A stretch of 64,000 nucleotides of DNA from Methylocystis sp. SC2 (GCF_000304315.1 NC_018485.1:3566501-3630500), one strand, 5' to 3'; counted from the first letter of the stretch, positions 27,706-36,362 are shown. Translations and numbers: made by a program. Notes: generated by a model from the sequence alone, not told the origin.

Positions 27706-28281
27706 CTATCGCCTGGTCAGTCTGAGCAGGCGTTTGCATTCCTCGATCTCGGCCAGAACCTCGCGCAGGATGCGCGTTTGCGGCGCGGCAAGAGAGCGCG
27801 GGTCGCTGTGGGCCGAGGGCGGCGCAAACGGCTCGTCAATTTCGACGATCGGAGCCGCGTCCTGGGCCTCGATTCCCGCAAGATTTGGATTTTGCGCGCG
27901 CAGAGCGGCGAGGCCATCGGCCGAGAGGGCGGCGTCCGTCTCGTCTTCATCTCGCGCGGGCCCGCCCGGACGGAACGGGGAGGCGCTCGCGGGCGGGTCC
28001 CCTTGGCGGCGCCCGGCGCCCGCCAGGACCGCCTCGACGCCAGCCTCCTTGAAGATGCGCTGCACGCCCTTGATCGTATAGCCTTCGTCATAGAGCAGGC
28101 GGCGGATCGCGATCACCAGTTCGATGTCGCGCTCCCGGTAGAAGCGCCGCCCGCCGGCGCGCTTAAGAGGATTGATCTGCTTGAAACGGGTCTCCCAGAA
28201 GCGCAGCACATGCGCGGGAAGGTCGAGGCTCGCCGCGACCTCGCCGATCGTGCGCATCGCTTCATCGCTCTTGCCCGACAC
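27706..28281 (-). CDS. MerR family transcriptional regulator
   Basis: A 191-residue regulator with an N-terminal MerR winged helix: [39 protein letters not shown] and [15 protein letters not shown]. The C-terminal half is Pro/Ala-rich and lacks the ligand-binding Cys or His of metal sensors; it ends with a short helix ([18 protein letters not shown]). The GTG at 28281 follows AGGGA, and a longer frame to 28395 adds unrelated sequence. This is the small conserved alphaproteobacterial MerR that usually follows ihfA; ihfA is not visible here. The regulon is unknown. Confidence 0.88.
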   Translation of the reverse strand: MSGKSDEAMRTIGEVAASLDLPAHVLRFWETRFKQINPLKRAGGRRFYRERDIELVIAIRRLLYDEGYTIKGVQRIFKEAGVEAVLAGAGRRQGDPPASASPFRPGGPARDEDETDAALSADGLAALRAQNPNLAGIEAQDAAPIVEIDEPFAPPSAHSDPRSLAAPQTRILREVLAEIEECKRLLRLTRR

Positions 28282-28439
28282 CTGATCCCTCGACTCAAGC
28301 CGCGCTAGTCTAACATCCGCGGCGGCGCAGTTCTCAGCCAAATTGACCCGCCGCGCCGTAGACGGCCGCGGGGTGTGGACAAGCGAGGGCCGCATCCCTT
28401 AACTGGCCCTGTCATCCGCCTCGCAACCCTCGGCGTCTC

Positions 28440-29552
28440 ATGGAAGATTGGCTGCACTTTCCCCAACCGGTTCCGGCGATCAGGCACCACGCGACCGCGG
28501 CGAACGCCCTGGCGGTGCGCAATTGGCTGTGGCTTGTCGCGGGGCTGGTCTTTCTGATGGTCATCGTCGGCGGCGCGACCCGGCTGACCGAATCGGGCCT
28601 CTCCATCGTGCAATGGAAGCCCGTCACCGGCGTGCTGCCGCCGCTGTCGCAGCAGGAGTGGCAGGAGGCGTTCGAGGCATACAAGCAGATTCCGCAATAT
28701 AGGGAACTGTTCCCGAACATGGATGTTGCGGGGTTCAAATACATCTACGCCTGGGAATGGGCGCATCGTCTTCTGGGACGAGTGATCGGCGTCGTTTTCG
28801 CCGTCCCCCTCATATGGTTTTGGGCGACCGGCCGCCTGCCGCGTTCGGCGAAGCCGAAGCTCGTCGGCATTCTTGCGCTTGGGGCGCTCCAGGGCGGCGT
28901 CGGCTGGTGGATGGTCGCGTCCGGCCTCGTCAATCGCATCGAGGTGGCGCAGGAGCGCCTCGCGATCCACCTGCTGCTCGCCGCGCTGATCTTCTCCGCA
29001 TGCCTATGGGTGGCCGGCGGCCTCGGGCCGCGCGCCGTCTCTCTCGCGCATGGGGGCGCAGGTCGGCTGAAGGCGGTGGCGCTGACGATCCTGGCTTTCG
29101 TGTTTCTGCAGATTTTCGTTGGCGGTCTCGTCGCAGGATTGCGGGCGGGCCTCGTCAACAACACTTGGCCGCTGATGGACGGCGTCTTCATTCCTCCGGC
29201 CGACGTCTTGTGGCGATTGGAGCCTTTCTGGACCAATCTCGTCGACAATCCTGTCACCGTCCAATTCTTCCACCGCATGATCGCCTATCTGATTTTCGCT
29301 CTGGCGCTCGGGCATCTTCTGGACGCGTGGATGAACGCGGAAGGACGCGCGCGCCGCGGCGCCGCGATCCTGTTCGGCCATGTGCTCATGCAGATCGCGC
29401 TTGGAATCGCGACATTGGTGCTGGTCGAGCCGCCCTTCGCCGGCTCGCCGCATCTGGCGCTGGCGCTCGCGCATCAGGCGATCGGCATGGCGGTGTTGGC
29501 GGTCGCGACGCTGCAGGCGCGACGTCTGGTGCAAGACGTGACCTCGAACTGA
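28440..29552 (+). CDS. ctaA: Haem A synthase (COX15/CtaA)
   Basis: A 370-residue polytopic membrane enzyme that converts haem O to haem A for aa3-type cytochrome oxidase. It shows the paired haem-binding blocks of the family: GGATRLTESGLSIVQWKP, EWAHRLLGR, LAIHLLLA, FFHRMIAYL and LALAHQAIGM, each with the expected His. Roughly eight hydrophobic helices. The ATG at 28440 opens the plus-strand run; the TIGR04222-type gene begins 10 bases after its stop, so both are likely one transcript. There is no ctaB or cox gene in the window. Confidence 0.95.
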   Translation: MEDWLHFPQPVPAIRHHATAANALAVRNWLWLVAGLVFLMVIVGGATRLTESGLSIVQWKPVTGVLPPLSQQEWQEAFEAYKQIPQYRELFPNMDVAGFKYIYAWEWAHRLLGRVIGVVFAVPLIWFWATGRLPRSAKPKLVGILALGALQGGVGWWMVASGLVNRIEVAQERLAIHLLLAALIFSACLWVAGGLGPRAVSLAHGGAGRLKAVALTILAFVFLQIFVGGLVAGLRAGLVNNTWPLMDGVFIPPADVLWRLEPFWTNLVDNPVTVQFFHRMIAYLIFALALGHLLDAWMNAEGRARRGAAILFGHVLMQIALGIATLVLVEPPFAGSPHLALALAHQAIGMAVLAVATLQARRLVQDVTSN

Positions 29553-29562
29553 GGCGGCTGGC

Positions 29563-30486
29563 GTGCAGAATATTGCGATCCTCAATCTTCCCGGGCCCGA
29601 ATTTCTCAATGTCTTCGGACTCGTCGTCATCCTCGTGCTGGCGGCCGCTTACCTTTGCATTCGGCTCGCAGATCGCACCGATCGCCGCCCGCCGCCGCCC
29701 GTGCCGCAGAACCCCGACGCGATGGAGGTCGCCTTCCTGCAGGGCGGCGTCAATCAAATCATCCGAACGCTGATCTATGATCTTGCGCAGCGCGGCTTCG
29801 TCGTCCTCGCCGCCGAGGATCACGTGATTCCCACAGAGAAACTGCCGGAGCCGGGCGAGCTCAACGCCTTGGAGACGCGCCTGCTCGAAGCCGTGCAGGC
29901 GAAGCCGAAGGCGCATGCGCTGTTCGAAGATCGCGGCTTGCGGCGCTGGCTGCTGGAGCGGCTCGCGCCGCTGCGCGCCAAGCTCGCCGCGGAGGCGTTG
30001 ATCAAGCCCAAGTCGGTGAAGATCTGGCGCCGGCGCGCGCAGATCGGCGGAACTATGGTCATCGTCGGTCTGGCGCTCGCCAAGATCTATGTCGAATGGA
30101 CGGCAGGCGCCGAGAATGTCGCCTATCTGATCTTTCTTACCGCGGCGTCGGTCGCGTCGCTTTTCGCGCTTGCCTATGTGCTGACCAGAACCCACGCCAG
30201 CCGTCGCGGCCACGCCTATCTCGACGCGATGCGGCTCGCCTATGGCGGCCGTCTGAAGGAGGCCGTCGGTCACATCGGATCGCCCGGACCCGAAGCGCGC
30301 GCCTTCCGCGGCGCCGCGCTGTTTCTCATCGGCCTCTACGGATTCGCGCCGCTCAAAGGCACGACGGAGGCGATGTTCGCCGAAGCCTTCAGTCGCGGCT
30401 CGGGAAGCGACGGCGCCGATTGCGGAACAAGCTGCGGCGGCAGTTGCGGCGACGGCGGAGCGAGCGATGGTGGCGTCCGCGATTGA
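29563..30486 (+). CDS. TIGR04222-type membrane protein with Gly/Ser/Cys-rich C-terminal tail (candidate MNIO substrate)
   Basis: A 307-residue protein starting GTG at 29563 with an AGG-rich site upstream. TM1 is about residues 17-35; a cytoplasmic region carries EVAFLQGGVNQIIRTLIYDL, a form of the TIGR04222 signature (E-x-A-x-L-x-G-G); TM2 is about 161-178 and TM3 about 186-207. The last 29 residues change abruptly to Gly/Ser/Asp with Cys287, Cys291 and Cys295 in CGTSCGGSCG. Apart from Cys32 these are the only cysteines. The MNIO gene overlaps its 3' end by 20 bases. Family knowledge: TIGR04222 proteins are often followed by low-complexity sequence. That the tail is modified is my inference. 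Confidence 0.8.
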   Translation: MQNIAILNLPGPEFLNVFGLVVILVLAAAYLCIRLADRTDRRPPPPVPQNPDAMEVAFLQGGVNQIIRTLIYDLAQRGFVVLAAEDHVIPTEKLPEPGELNALETRLLEAVQAKPKAHALFEDRGLRRWLLERLAPLRAKLAAEALIKPKSVKIWRRRAQIGGTMVIVGLALAKIYVEWTAGAENVAYLIFLTAASVASLFALAYVLTRTHASRRGHAYLDAMRLAYGGRLKEAVGHIGSPGPEARAFRGAALFLIGLYGFAPLKGTTEAMFAEAFSRGSGSDGADCGTSCGGSCGDGGASDGGVRD

Positions 30487-31309
30487 CGCGCCGGCGCTCG
30501 GGTCCGGACTTGGCTATCGTCCGCAGTGTCGCGCCGATCTCTTCGCCCGACGGGAGGATGTCGATTTTATCGAGATCATCGCCGATCATTATCTCGACGC
30601 ATCGAAAGAAAAGCGCGCTGAACTCGAGCTTTTACGCGCGCATTTTCCGCTCGTCGCGCATGGTCTCGATCTCTCGATCGGCAGCGCGGACGGCGTCGAC
30701 TCTTGCTATCTCGATAAAATCGCCGCGATGATCGAACGCATCGATCCGCCCTGGTGGAGCGAGCATCTCTGCTTCACGCGCGCCGGCGGAATCAGCATCG
30801 GCCATCTTGCGTCGCTGCCCTTTACGCGCGAGGCGGTCGACGTCGTCGCGCGCAATGTCGAAATTGTGCGCAGGCGCATTAAGGCGCCGCTGCTCTTGGA
30901 AAACATCACTTGCGTGGTGCGCATTCCTGGCGGCGAAATGGACGAGCCTGAATTTTTGTCGCGCACGCTGGAAGCGACCGGATGCGGTTGGCTGTGCGAC
31001 GTCGCCAACATGCATGTGAATGCGACGAATTTCGGCGTCGATCTCGAAAGCGACTTCGAGCGCTGGCCATGGGACAGGCTCGTGCAAATCCACTACGCGG
31101 GCGGGCGCCAGCGCGACGGCCTGCTGATCGACAGCCATGACGCCGCGACGAGCGACGCGGTTTGGCGGCTCTATGATCGCGTCGTCGCCCGTGCGCCGGT
31201 CAAGGGCGTCATTCTCGAGCGCGATGAGAAAATGCCGCCGTTTGGCGAACTCATCGATGAAGTGGCGCGCGCGCGACGATCCCTCGCGGAGAACGGGCGA
31301 TGGCGTTAG
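30467..31309 (+). CDS. MNIO family (DUF692) multinuclear iron-dependent oxidase
   Basis: A 280-residue TIM-barrel enzyme of the DUF692 family, whose characterised members (MbnB, TglH, ChrH and bufferin enzymes) use two or three iron ions to modify Cys residues of peptides. Candidate ligands are all present: Glu36 (FIEIIADH), His65 (HGLDLSIGS), His100 (SEHLCF), Glu145 (LLENIT), Asp178 and His183 (CDVANMHVN), His209 (QIHYAGG), Asp222/His224 and Glu251. The N-terminal GSGLGYR is typical. It overlaps the membrane protein upstream and the partner gene downstream, so its translation is coupled. The substrate is unproved; the Cys tail just upstream is the obvious candidate. Confidence 0.9.
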   Translation: MVASAIDAPALGSGLGYRPQCRADLFARREDVDFIEIIADHYLDASKEKRAELELLRAHFPLVAHGLDLSIGSADGVDSCYLDKIAAMIERIDPPWWSEHLCFTRAGGISIGHLASLPFTREAVDVVARNVEIVRRRIKAPLLLENITCVVRIPGGEMDEPEFLSRTLEATGCGWLCDVANMHVNATNFGVDLESDFERWPWDRLVQIHYAGGRQRDGLLIDSHDAATSDAVWRLYDRVVARAPVKGVILERDEKMPPFGELIDEVARARRSLAENGRWR

Positions 31310-31877
31310 CGCAGATGCAGGCGCTGCTGGCGCGCCTCTTCACCGACGATGATCTGCGGCGGGAGTTCTTTGAAGCGCCGATCGCCGTGGCGACGCGTTT
31401 CGGCTTGAGCATGCATGACACGCAGCGTCTCGCCGGAATCGACAGGCGCGAAATCGAAGCCTTTGCGCGGAGTCTGATCGGCAAGCGCTCGCTCTATGCG
31501 CGCAGGGCGCTGCCGCTCACGGCGCGCGCGTTGGGCGATCGATTTGATGCGCTTTTCCGGCAGGCGATCGGCGGCGCTGCGCGAGAGGCGACAAATCGCT
31601 CGGACGCTGCGGCGCTGACGGCGTTTCTGGATACGCGTGGCGCAAAGCGCGAATGGGAGCCGGCCTGGGTCGCCGACCTCGCGCGTTTCGAACTGGCCTT
31701 CATCGACGCCGGGGGTTCCGGCGCGACGTTTTTTTCCGCGCGTTCGATTTCAATGTTGCATCCATCGCCCAGGCTCTCGCCAGAGGCGAAGAGATCAGCC
31801 CCGTTCGACGAACAACATTTGGCGTTTGGGCGCGCGCGCCGCGCGGCAGGCTGCGCTGGCGGCTGTTTCAGCCTTAA
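31300..31877 (+). CDS. Small helical MNIO partner protein, frame interrupted at a T7 run
   Basis: The gene starts ATG at 31300 inside the MNIO gene and encodes an Ala-rich helical protein (LTDDDLRREFFEAPIAVATR, then KRSLYARRALPLTARALGDRF) that in size and place matches the DUF2063/HvfC-like partners that deliver substrate to MNIO enzymes; the family assignment is tentative. At TTTTTTT (31729-31735) the frame changes. Read straight, it runs to 32004 into basic sequence antisense to fliJ. With one extra T (or a -1 shift) it continues as FFFRAFDFNVASIAQALARG and ends in WRLFQP at 31877, abutting fliJ. That gives 192 residues. A sequencing error, a pseudogene and programmed slippage are all open. 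Confidence 0.6.
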
Positions 31878-32278
31878 GCCCTGCGCAGGACTTCCGGCAT
31901 TTCGGCGTGGCGCCGCTCGGCGACGACGTCAACCATGCGCTCGGCGCCGCGATCCCGCGCTTCCTGGCTTTGCGCCTTGGCGAAGTCTTCGCTGGCCTCT
32001 TTGAACTGCGCTTCGGCTTCTTCGAGTTGGCCGCGCAGTTCCGCGATCGACGCAAGGATGTTGTCGCGCCGCGTGCGCGCCGCCCGCGCATAGGTCGGAT
32101 AAGCGAAATGATTGGGATCGTCGATGTTGGCGCGCCGCTCTTCCTGACCGATTTCACGCTCGAGCTCATTGGCCATGCGCGTGAATTCTCCGATCATTGC
32201 ATTCAATTGGATGACGCGCCGACGTTTTTCCTCGGCCTGGAACCGTTTGAGACGGACAAGCGTATCCCGCGACTTCAT
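31874..32278 (-). CDS. fliJ: FliJ-family flagellar export chaperone
   Basis: A 134-residue, strongly helical protein with coiled-coil spacing (KRFQAEEKRRRVIQLN, ELEREIGQEERR, IAELRGQLEEAEAQFKEA), matching alphaproteobacterial FliJ, the soluble component of the flagellar type III export ATPase that links FliI and FlhA. The ATG at 32278 has GGAG upstream. The gene converges with the MNIO partner with a 4-base overlap. No other flagellar gene is nearby, as is common for dispersed fliJ in this order (often next to fliI or ctrA). Coiled coil alone is weak evidence. Confidence 0.72.
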   Translation of the reverse strand: MKSRDTLVRLKRFQAEEKRRRVIQLNAMIGEFTRMANELEREIGQEERRANIDDPNHFAYPTYARAARTRRDNILASIAELRGQLEEAEAQFKEASEDFAKAQSQEARDRGAERMVDVVAERRHAEMPEVLRRA

Positions 32279-32452
32279 GCGACAAGCTCCATCACGCAAC
32301 TTATGCGAAACAAATCCTTAACTCCGCGAGACAGGCTTAATATGCCCGGTGGAAGTTGCTCGTTTGTTACCGAAATCGAATTTTTGAATTCTTCGCCTCT
32401 GTGTGTCTTCGGCGCACTATCTCAAGCGAGGGGCGCATTGGAGGCCCAAGCT

Positions 32453-32926
32453 ATGCGAAATCTTGCTGCAATTCTTGCGGGCGCCGCCATAAGCCTCGCA
32501 GCTCCCGTCGCCGTGATGGCGGAAGCTCCAGGCTTCGTATTCTCGCAAGACAAACTCGAATGGCGGGCAGGTCCGCCGGAACTGCCGAGGGGCGCGGAAG
32601 TCGCGATGCTGTTCGGCAATCCGATGCAAGGCGGACCCTACATCCTGCGCATGCGCGCGCCGAAGGGGTATAAGATCGGGCCGCACAAGCACAGCGGAAT
32701 CGAAACCATGACCGTCTTGACGGGCGCCGTCCGCTACGGTCAGGGCGATCAACTCGAGTCAAACGCCGAGAAAACGCTATCGGCCGGAGGCTTTGCGGCT
32801 ACGCCCGCGGAAGCGGGCCATTGGGTGAGCTTCGAAGACGATACGGTGATCCAAGTGACCGGCGTCGGTCCCTGGAACATCACCTATCTTGACCCGCGCG
32901 ACGATCCGCGCGCGGCTCAGCGGTAG
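32453..32926 (+). CDS. Secreted cupin-domain protein
   Basis: A 157-residue protein with a Sec signal peptide (MRNLAAILAGAAISLAAPVAVMA) and one cupin barrel. The metal site resembles KIGPHKHSGIETMTVLTG (motif 1: two His, one Glu) and ATPAEAGHWVSFEDD (motif 2). The start is at 32453 with GGAGG about 9 bases upstream. Function unknown. It ends one base before the convergent PqqE stop. Periplasmic single-domain cupins can be isomerases, dioxygenases or stress proteins. Confidence 0.82.
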   Translation: MRNLAAILAGAAISLAAPVAVMAEAPGFVFSQDKLEWRAGPPELPRGAEVAMLFGNPMQGGPYILRMRAPKGYKIGPHKHSGIETMTVLTGAVRYGQGDQLESNAEKTLSAGGFAATPAEAGHWVSFEDDTVIQVTGVGPWNITYLDPRDDPRAAQR

Positions 32927-32927
32927 A

Positions 32928-34400
32928 TCACGCCGGCTCCTTGGCGCACGCCGTTGACGCCGCGGCGCCGCCATAGCGACGATAGATGAAGTCCGGCGCC
33001 GGGACGTGCGATTCGATTTCGGCGTAAGCGGCGAAGCGCGCATGGTCCGGCGATAGATGGCAGGCGGGGTCCGTCGCCGCGGCGTCGCCGGCGATCGCGA
33101 AGGCCTGACAGCGGCAGCCGCCGAAGTCGATTTCCCGGCGCTCGCAAGAACGGCAGGGCTCCTTCATCCAGTCCACGCCGCGGAAGGCGTTGAAGGCTGC
33201 GCCATTGCGCCAGATATCGCCGAGCGGCTTCTCGCGCACAGTGTCGAAGGCCAATCCCGGCAGGGTCTGCGCGGCGTGGCAGGGCAGGGCCTTGCCGGAT
33301 GGCGTCACCGCCACGATCGATCGGCCCCAGCCGCCCGTGCAGGCTTTCGGCCGCGTCGCGTAATGGTCGTGAATGACGAAATCGAAATTGAGCACGCCGG
33401 CGAGACGTTTCTTCGCCGCGTCGACGATGCCGACCGTTTCCATGAAGGCTTCGCGCGTCGGGATGAGCGCGGCGCGGTTCATCTGCGCCCAGGCGTAATA
33501 TTGAATATGCGCGATCTCGATGCGCTGCGCGTCGACCTCGACGGCGAAGTCGATGATCTGCGGCAGATGCGCGATGTTCTGACGGTGCATCGGCGCATTG
33601 ATCGTCAACCCCATGCCGAATTCGCGCGTCCAGCGCGCGACGTCGCGCTTCTTGGCGACGCCGCCCTGAAAGCCCGAGATTCGGTCGGCGCTCTCGGGAA
33701 CGACGTCCTGAATGGAGACCTGCACATGATCGAGGCCGATCTCGGCGAGACGCTGCAAGCGCTCGCGCGTCAGCAGCACCGCGGAGGTGACGAGATTGGT
33801 GTAGAGTCCCGCGTCGACCGCATGTGCGAGTATCTCTTCAAGATCGCGTCGCACGGTCGGTTCGCCGCCGGAAAGATGCAGCTGCAGCGCGCCGATCGAC
33901 GCCGCCTGACGGAAGGTCTCGCCCCATTCATCGGCGGTGAGCTCCACGTTCGAGCGCTCGAGTTCGAGCGGGTTGGAGCAGTACGGACATTGTAGCGGGC
34001 AGCGATGGGTCAGCTCGGCGAGCAGCCCCGCGGGTCCGCCGGCGAATGGCGCGATCGACGTGGCGAAGGCGGAAGGCGGCGGCGGCGCAAATTTGTCGGT
34101 CCCGTCGCGCAGCAGCCGCTTGTCGGCGAGGCCTTGCAGCAGCGCCGTGACGTCGCGCGTAATAACGTCGAGCGGCGCGGAATATTGCTGCGCGAGCCGC
34201 GCGCAAAGATCGGCGAGGCGCGTTGCGCCGTCGATCGCGCGCAGCACGATGAGCCCAATCGGATCGAGTTCATAGGCGCGCTCGGGCGCCAGAATAACCG
34301 TTCGAGACCGCGCGCGGTCTTCGTGCAGCCGCGCGTAGCGTGTGAAGGCCGGACGCGAGTCCGGGCCGATCACGAACCGCGCGGCCTGCGCCTCAGACAT
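32928..34400 (-). CDS. pqqE: PqqD-PqqE fusion (PQQ biosynthesis radical SAM enzyme)
   Basis: A 490-residue fusion. Residues 12-100 are a PqqD peptide-binding domain (RTVILAPERAYELDPIG, DVTALLQGLADKRLL). From about 120 the radical SAM core begins, with Cys134, Cys138 and Cys141 in CPLQCPYC binding the [4Fe-4S] cluster; auxiliary-cluster cysteines lie in the C-terminal SPASM region (PCRSCERREIDFGGCRCQAF). PqqE makes the Glu-Tyr carbon cross-link in PqqA with PqqD as chaperone. The gene overlaps pqqC by 8 bases. Natural PqqD-PqqC fusions are known in Methylobacterium; here PqqD joins PqqE instead. Confidence 0.95.
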   Translation of the reverse strand: MSEAQAARFVIGPDSRPAFTRYARLHEDRARSRTVILAPERAYELDPIGLIVLRAIDGATRLADLCARLAQQYSAPLDVITRDVTALLQGLADKRLLRDGTDKFAPPPPSAFATSIAPFAGGPAGLLAELTHRCPLQCPYCSNPLELERSNVELTADEWGETFRQAASIGALQLHLSGGEPTVRRDLEEILAHAVDAGLYTNLVTSAVLLTRERLQRLAEIGLDHVQVSIQDVVPESADRISGFQGGVAKKRDVARWTREFGMGLTINAPMHRQNIAHLPQIIDFAVEVDAQRIEIAHIQYYAWAQMNRAALIPTREAFMETVGIVDAAKKRLAGVLNFDFVIHDHYATRPKACTGGWGRSIVAVTPSGKALPCHAAQTLPGLAFDTVREKPLGDIWRNGAAFNAFRGVDWMKEPCRSCERREIDFGGCRCQAFAIAGDAAATDPACHLSPDHARFAAYAEIESHVPAPDFIYRRYGGAAASTACAKEPA

Positions 34401-35163
34401 GGGCTTCTCCTGGCCGCCATGCGCCGGGCGGGATCAGCCCGGGCGTGACGTAGGCGTGATGTAATGCGTCAAGCTGCGCCCACAAGACGTCGCATTTGAA
34501 CCGCACGGCGCCGACGCAGGCTTCTTGTTCGGCGCGCGTCCTGGCGTTGTCGAGCACGTAGCCGAGCGCAAACTCCGAATCGCGCGGCGCCTGCGTCAGC
34601 CGGCGTTTGAAATAGGCCATCACCTGGTCGTCGACGAAATCGTAATTTTCCAGCATTCCGACGATGCGTTCGCGATGGATCGACGGCGCGAAGAGTTCGG
34701 TCAGCGAAGACGCGACCGCAACGACGAGCGGCTGCTCGACGACAAAGCGCACATAGGCTTCGACGGCGAATTTCGTCGCGGGCAGGGCGCCGCGCCGGGA
34801 GGTGACGTAATCGCGCGAGAAGCCGAGCGCGTCGGTCAGCACGAGCCAGCGCTCGATGCCGCCGCCTTCTTCGCCGAGGCCGTCATGATCATGGATGCGA
34901 TGTATCCATTCGCGGCGCAGTTCGCGATCATGGACGCGGCTCATGAACGCCGCGTCCTTGCGCGGCACAGCTTCTTGATAGCAGTAGCGGTTCAGCGCCC
35001 AGGCGGCGACCTGATCCTTGCTGAGCTTGCCGCCGTGCAGCAGCTTATGAAACGCGTGTTTGTCGTGATAGCGCTCGGCGCCGACGGCGCGGATCGCAGC
35101 TTCGAATTCATCGCGGGCAAGCGGCGCGGCCCCGCGCCAATCAATGGCTACGATCTCGTTCAC
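34393..35163 (-). CDS. pqqC: Pyrroloquinoline-quinone synthase PqqC
   Basis: A 256-residue all-helical oxidase that performs the last ring closure and eight-electron oxidation in PQQ synthesis. Conserved blocks HDKHAFHKLLHGGKLS, QVAAWALNRYCYQEAVPRKDAAF and RIHDHDG, and the IHRERIVGMLENYDF region, mark the family. Its length fits stand-alone PqqC. It overlaps pqqB by 4 bases upstream (ATGA type) and pqqE downstream, so the operon is tightly coupled. Confidence 0.95.
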   Translation of the reverse strand: MNEIVAIDWRGAAPLARDEFEAAIRAVGAERYHDKHAFHKLLHGGKLSKDQVAAWALNRYCYQEAVPRKDAAFMSRVHDRELRREWIHRIHDHDGLGEEGGGIERWLVLTDALGFSRDYVTSRRGALPATKFAVEAYVRFVVEQPLVVAVASSLTELFAPSIHRERIVGMLENYDFVDDQVMAYFKRRLTQAPRDSEFALGYVLDNARTRAEQEACVGAVRFKCDVLWAQLDALHHAYVTPGLIPPGAWRPGEAHV

Positions 35164-36089
35164 AGGTCGACCTCCATGCCATCCTCGCCGATTTCCCAGC
35201 CGGCCGCGCGAGCGGTCGCATATTCATCCGAGAACTCGTTCAGTAATGGGTTCGAATTGTTGATGTGCACGTAGATTTTGCGTTTCACGCCGAGCGGCTC
35301 GAACGCGGCGATGGAGCCGTCGGCGCCGCTGACATTGATATGGCCCATGCGCGAACCGGTCTTGCCGAGCAGGCCTTGCTCGATCATCTCGTTTTCGTGG
35401 AAAAGAGTCCCGTCGAGGAACACCAGCATGGCGCCCCGAAGCCGCTCGGCGAGTTCCGCGTCAACTTTGGCGCATCCGGGAATATAAAAGAATGAGTCGC
35501 CCGTCGCGGTTTCGATGATCTCAAGCCCCAGCGTGTCGCCGGCGCTCGTGCCGAAATTCGGCGCATTGGCGTTTTCGAGATAGAGCGCGATCTTGCCCGG
35601 AACGGGAAAGGCGCGGATCGCGAGCCCAAGATCAATGCCCGCTCCGGTGACAGGCGCCGCTTCCTCTGTGTGCAGCTCGATGCGGGGCACGAGCTGCGTC
35701 TGCAGGATCGTGAAAATGGGATTGGCGCCGAGCGCGTCGAGAACGCGTCCTGCGGCGTAAAGGCTGAACGGCTGGGCCTCTCGCATGTTGAGAAGACCCG
35801 CGACGTGATCCACGTCGCCATTTGTCAGCGCCACCGCCTTGATCGGGCTCGCGCGCAGACCGTCATCGGGGCCGGGAGCAAGCTGGGGCGCGGCGGCGAT
35901 TTGCTGGCGCAGATCAGGCGAGGCGTTGAGCAGCAGCCAGTCGGAGCCATTGACGCTCACCGCCAATGACGACTGCGTGCGCGGCGAAAAACCGGGCGCT
36001 CCGGCGCGGACAGCCCGGCAATTGGCGCAGTTGCAGTTCCATTGCGGGAAGCCGCCGCCGGCGCCCGACCCCAAGATTCTGATCCGCAT
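35160..36089 (-). CDS. pqqB: PQQ biosynthesis protein PqqB
   Basis: A 309-residue metallo-beta-lactamase-fold protein. It begins MRIRILGSGAGGGFPQWNC and contains the NCNCANC cysteine cluster that binds a structural zinc, and TNGDVDHVAGLLN where typical lactamases have HxHxDH. PqqB hydroxylates the PqqA-derived Tyr. It is the first gene of the operon pqqB-pqqC-pqqDE. No pqqA frame with an E-x3-Y motif is apparent in the 250 bases upstream, so the precursor must be elsewhere. Confidence 0.95.
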   Translation of the reverse strand: MRIRILGSGAGGGFPQWNCNCANCRAVRAGAPGFSPRTQSSLAVSVNGSDWLLLNASPDLRQQIAAAPQLAPGPDDGLRASPIKAVALTNGDVDHVAGLLNMREAQPFSLYAAGRVLDALGANPIFTILQTQLVPRIELHTEEAAPVTGAGIDLGLAIRAFPVPGKIALYLENANAPNFGTSAGDTLGLEIIETATGDSFFYIPGCAKVDAELAERLRGAMLVFLDGTLFHENEMIEQGLLGKTGSRMGHINVSGADGSIAAFEPLGVKRKIYVHINNSNPLLNEFSDEYATARAAGWEIGEDGMEVDL

Positions 36090-36362
36090 TGGCTTTTCGA
36101 CCTAGCGGGCGCGCCGCCACGTCGGATCTCCCTGAATGTTATTTTCCTGGCACTATGCGCAGGCGGCCCGCATTCGCGCAAGTGCGACCGATTTGCGCAG
36201 CGCCCATGAAATGTTGAGATTTTTTCCCTGTTGCGGCGGGCGTCTCGCCCCGCTTTGGTCGCTTTCTTTCGTCAGAAACGACGGCGGAGAGGCGAGGCGC
36301 CTCAGTCGAAGCGCGCCGCTCAGGATTCACTTCCGAGCAGGCGCTGGATCGAGCCAACCAAT

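Noticed and set aside
29563..31309. Methanobactin locus
   Set aside because: No short MbnA-like leader-core peptide and no MbnC-type partner or transporter; only the MNIO family is shared.
31735..32004. Unshifted C-terminal half of the MNIO partner frame
   Set aside because: Arg/Pro-rich and antisense to fliJ; the -1 frame gives coherent protein ending at 31877.
36090..36360. pqqA gene upstream of pqqB
   Set aside because: No short frame with an E-x3-Y core was found on either strand.
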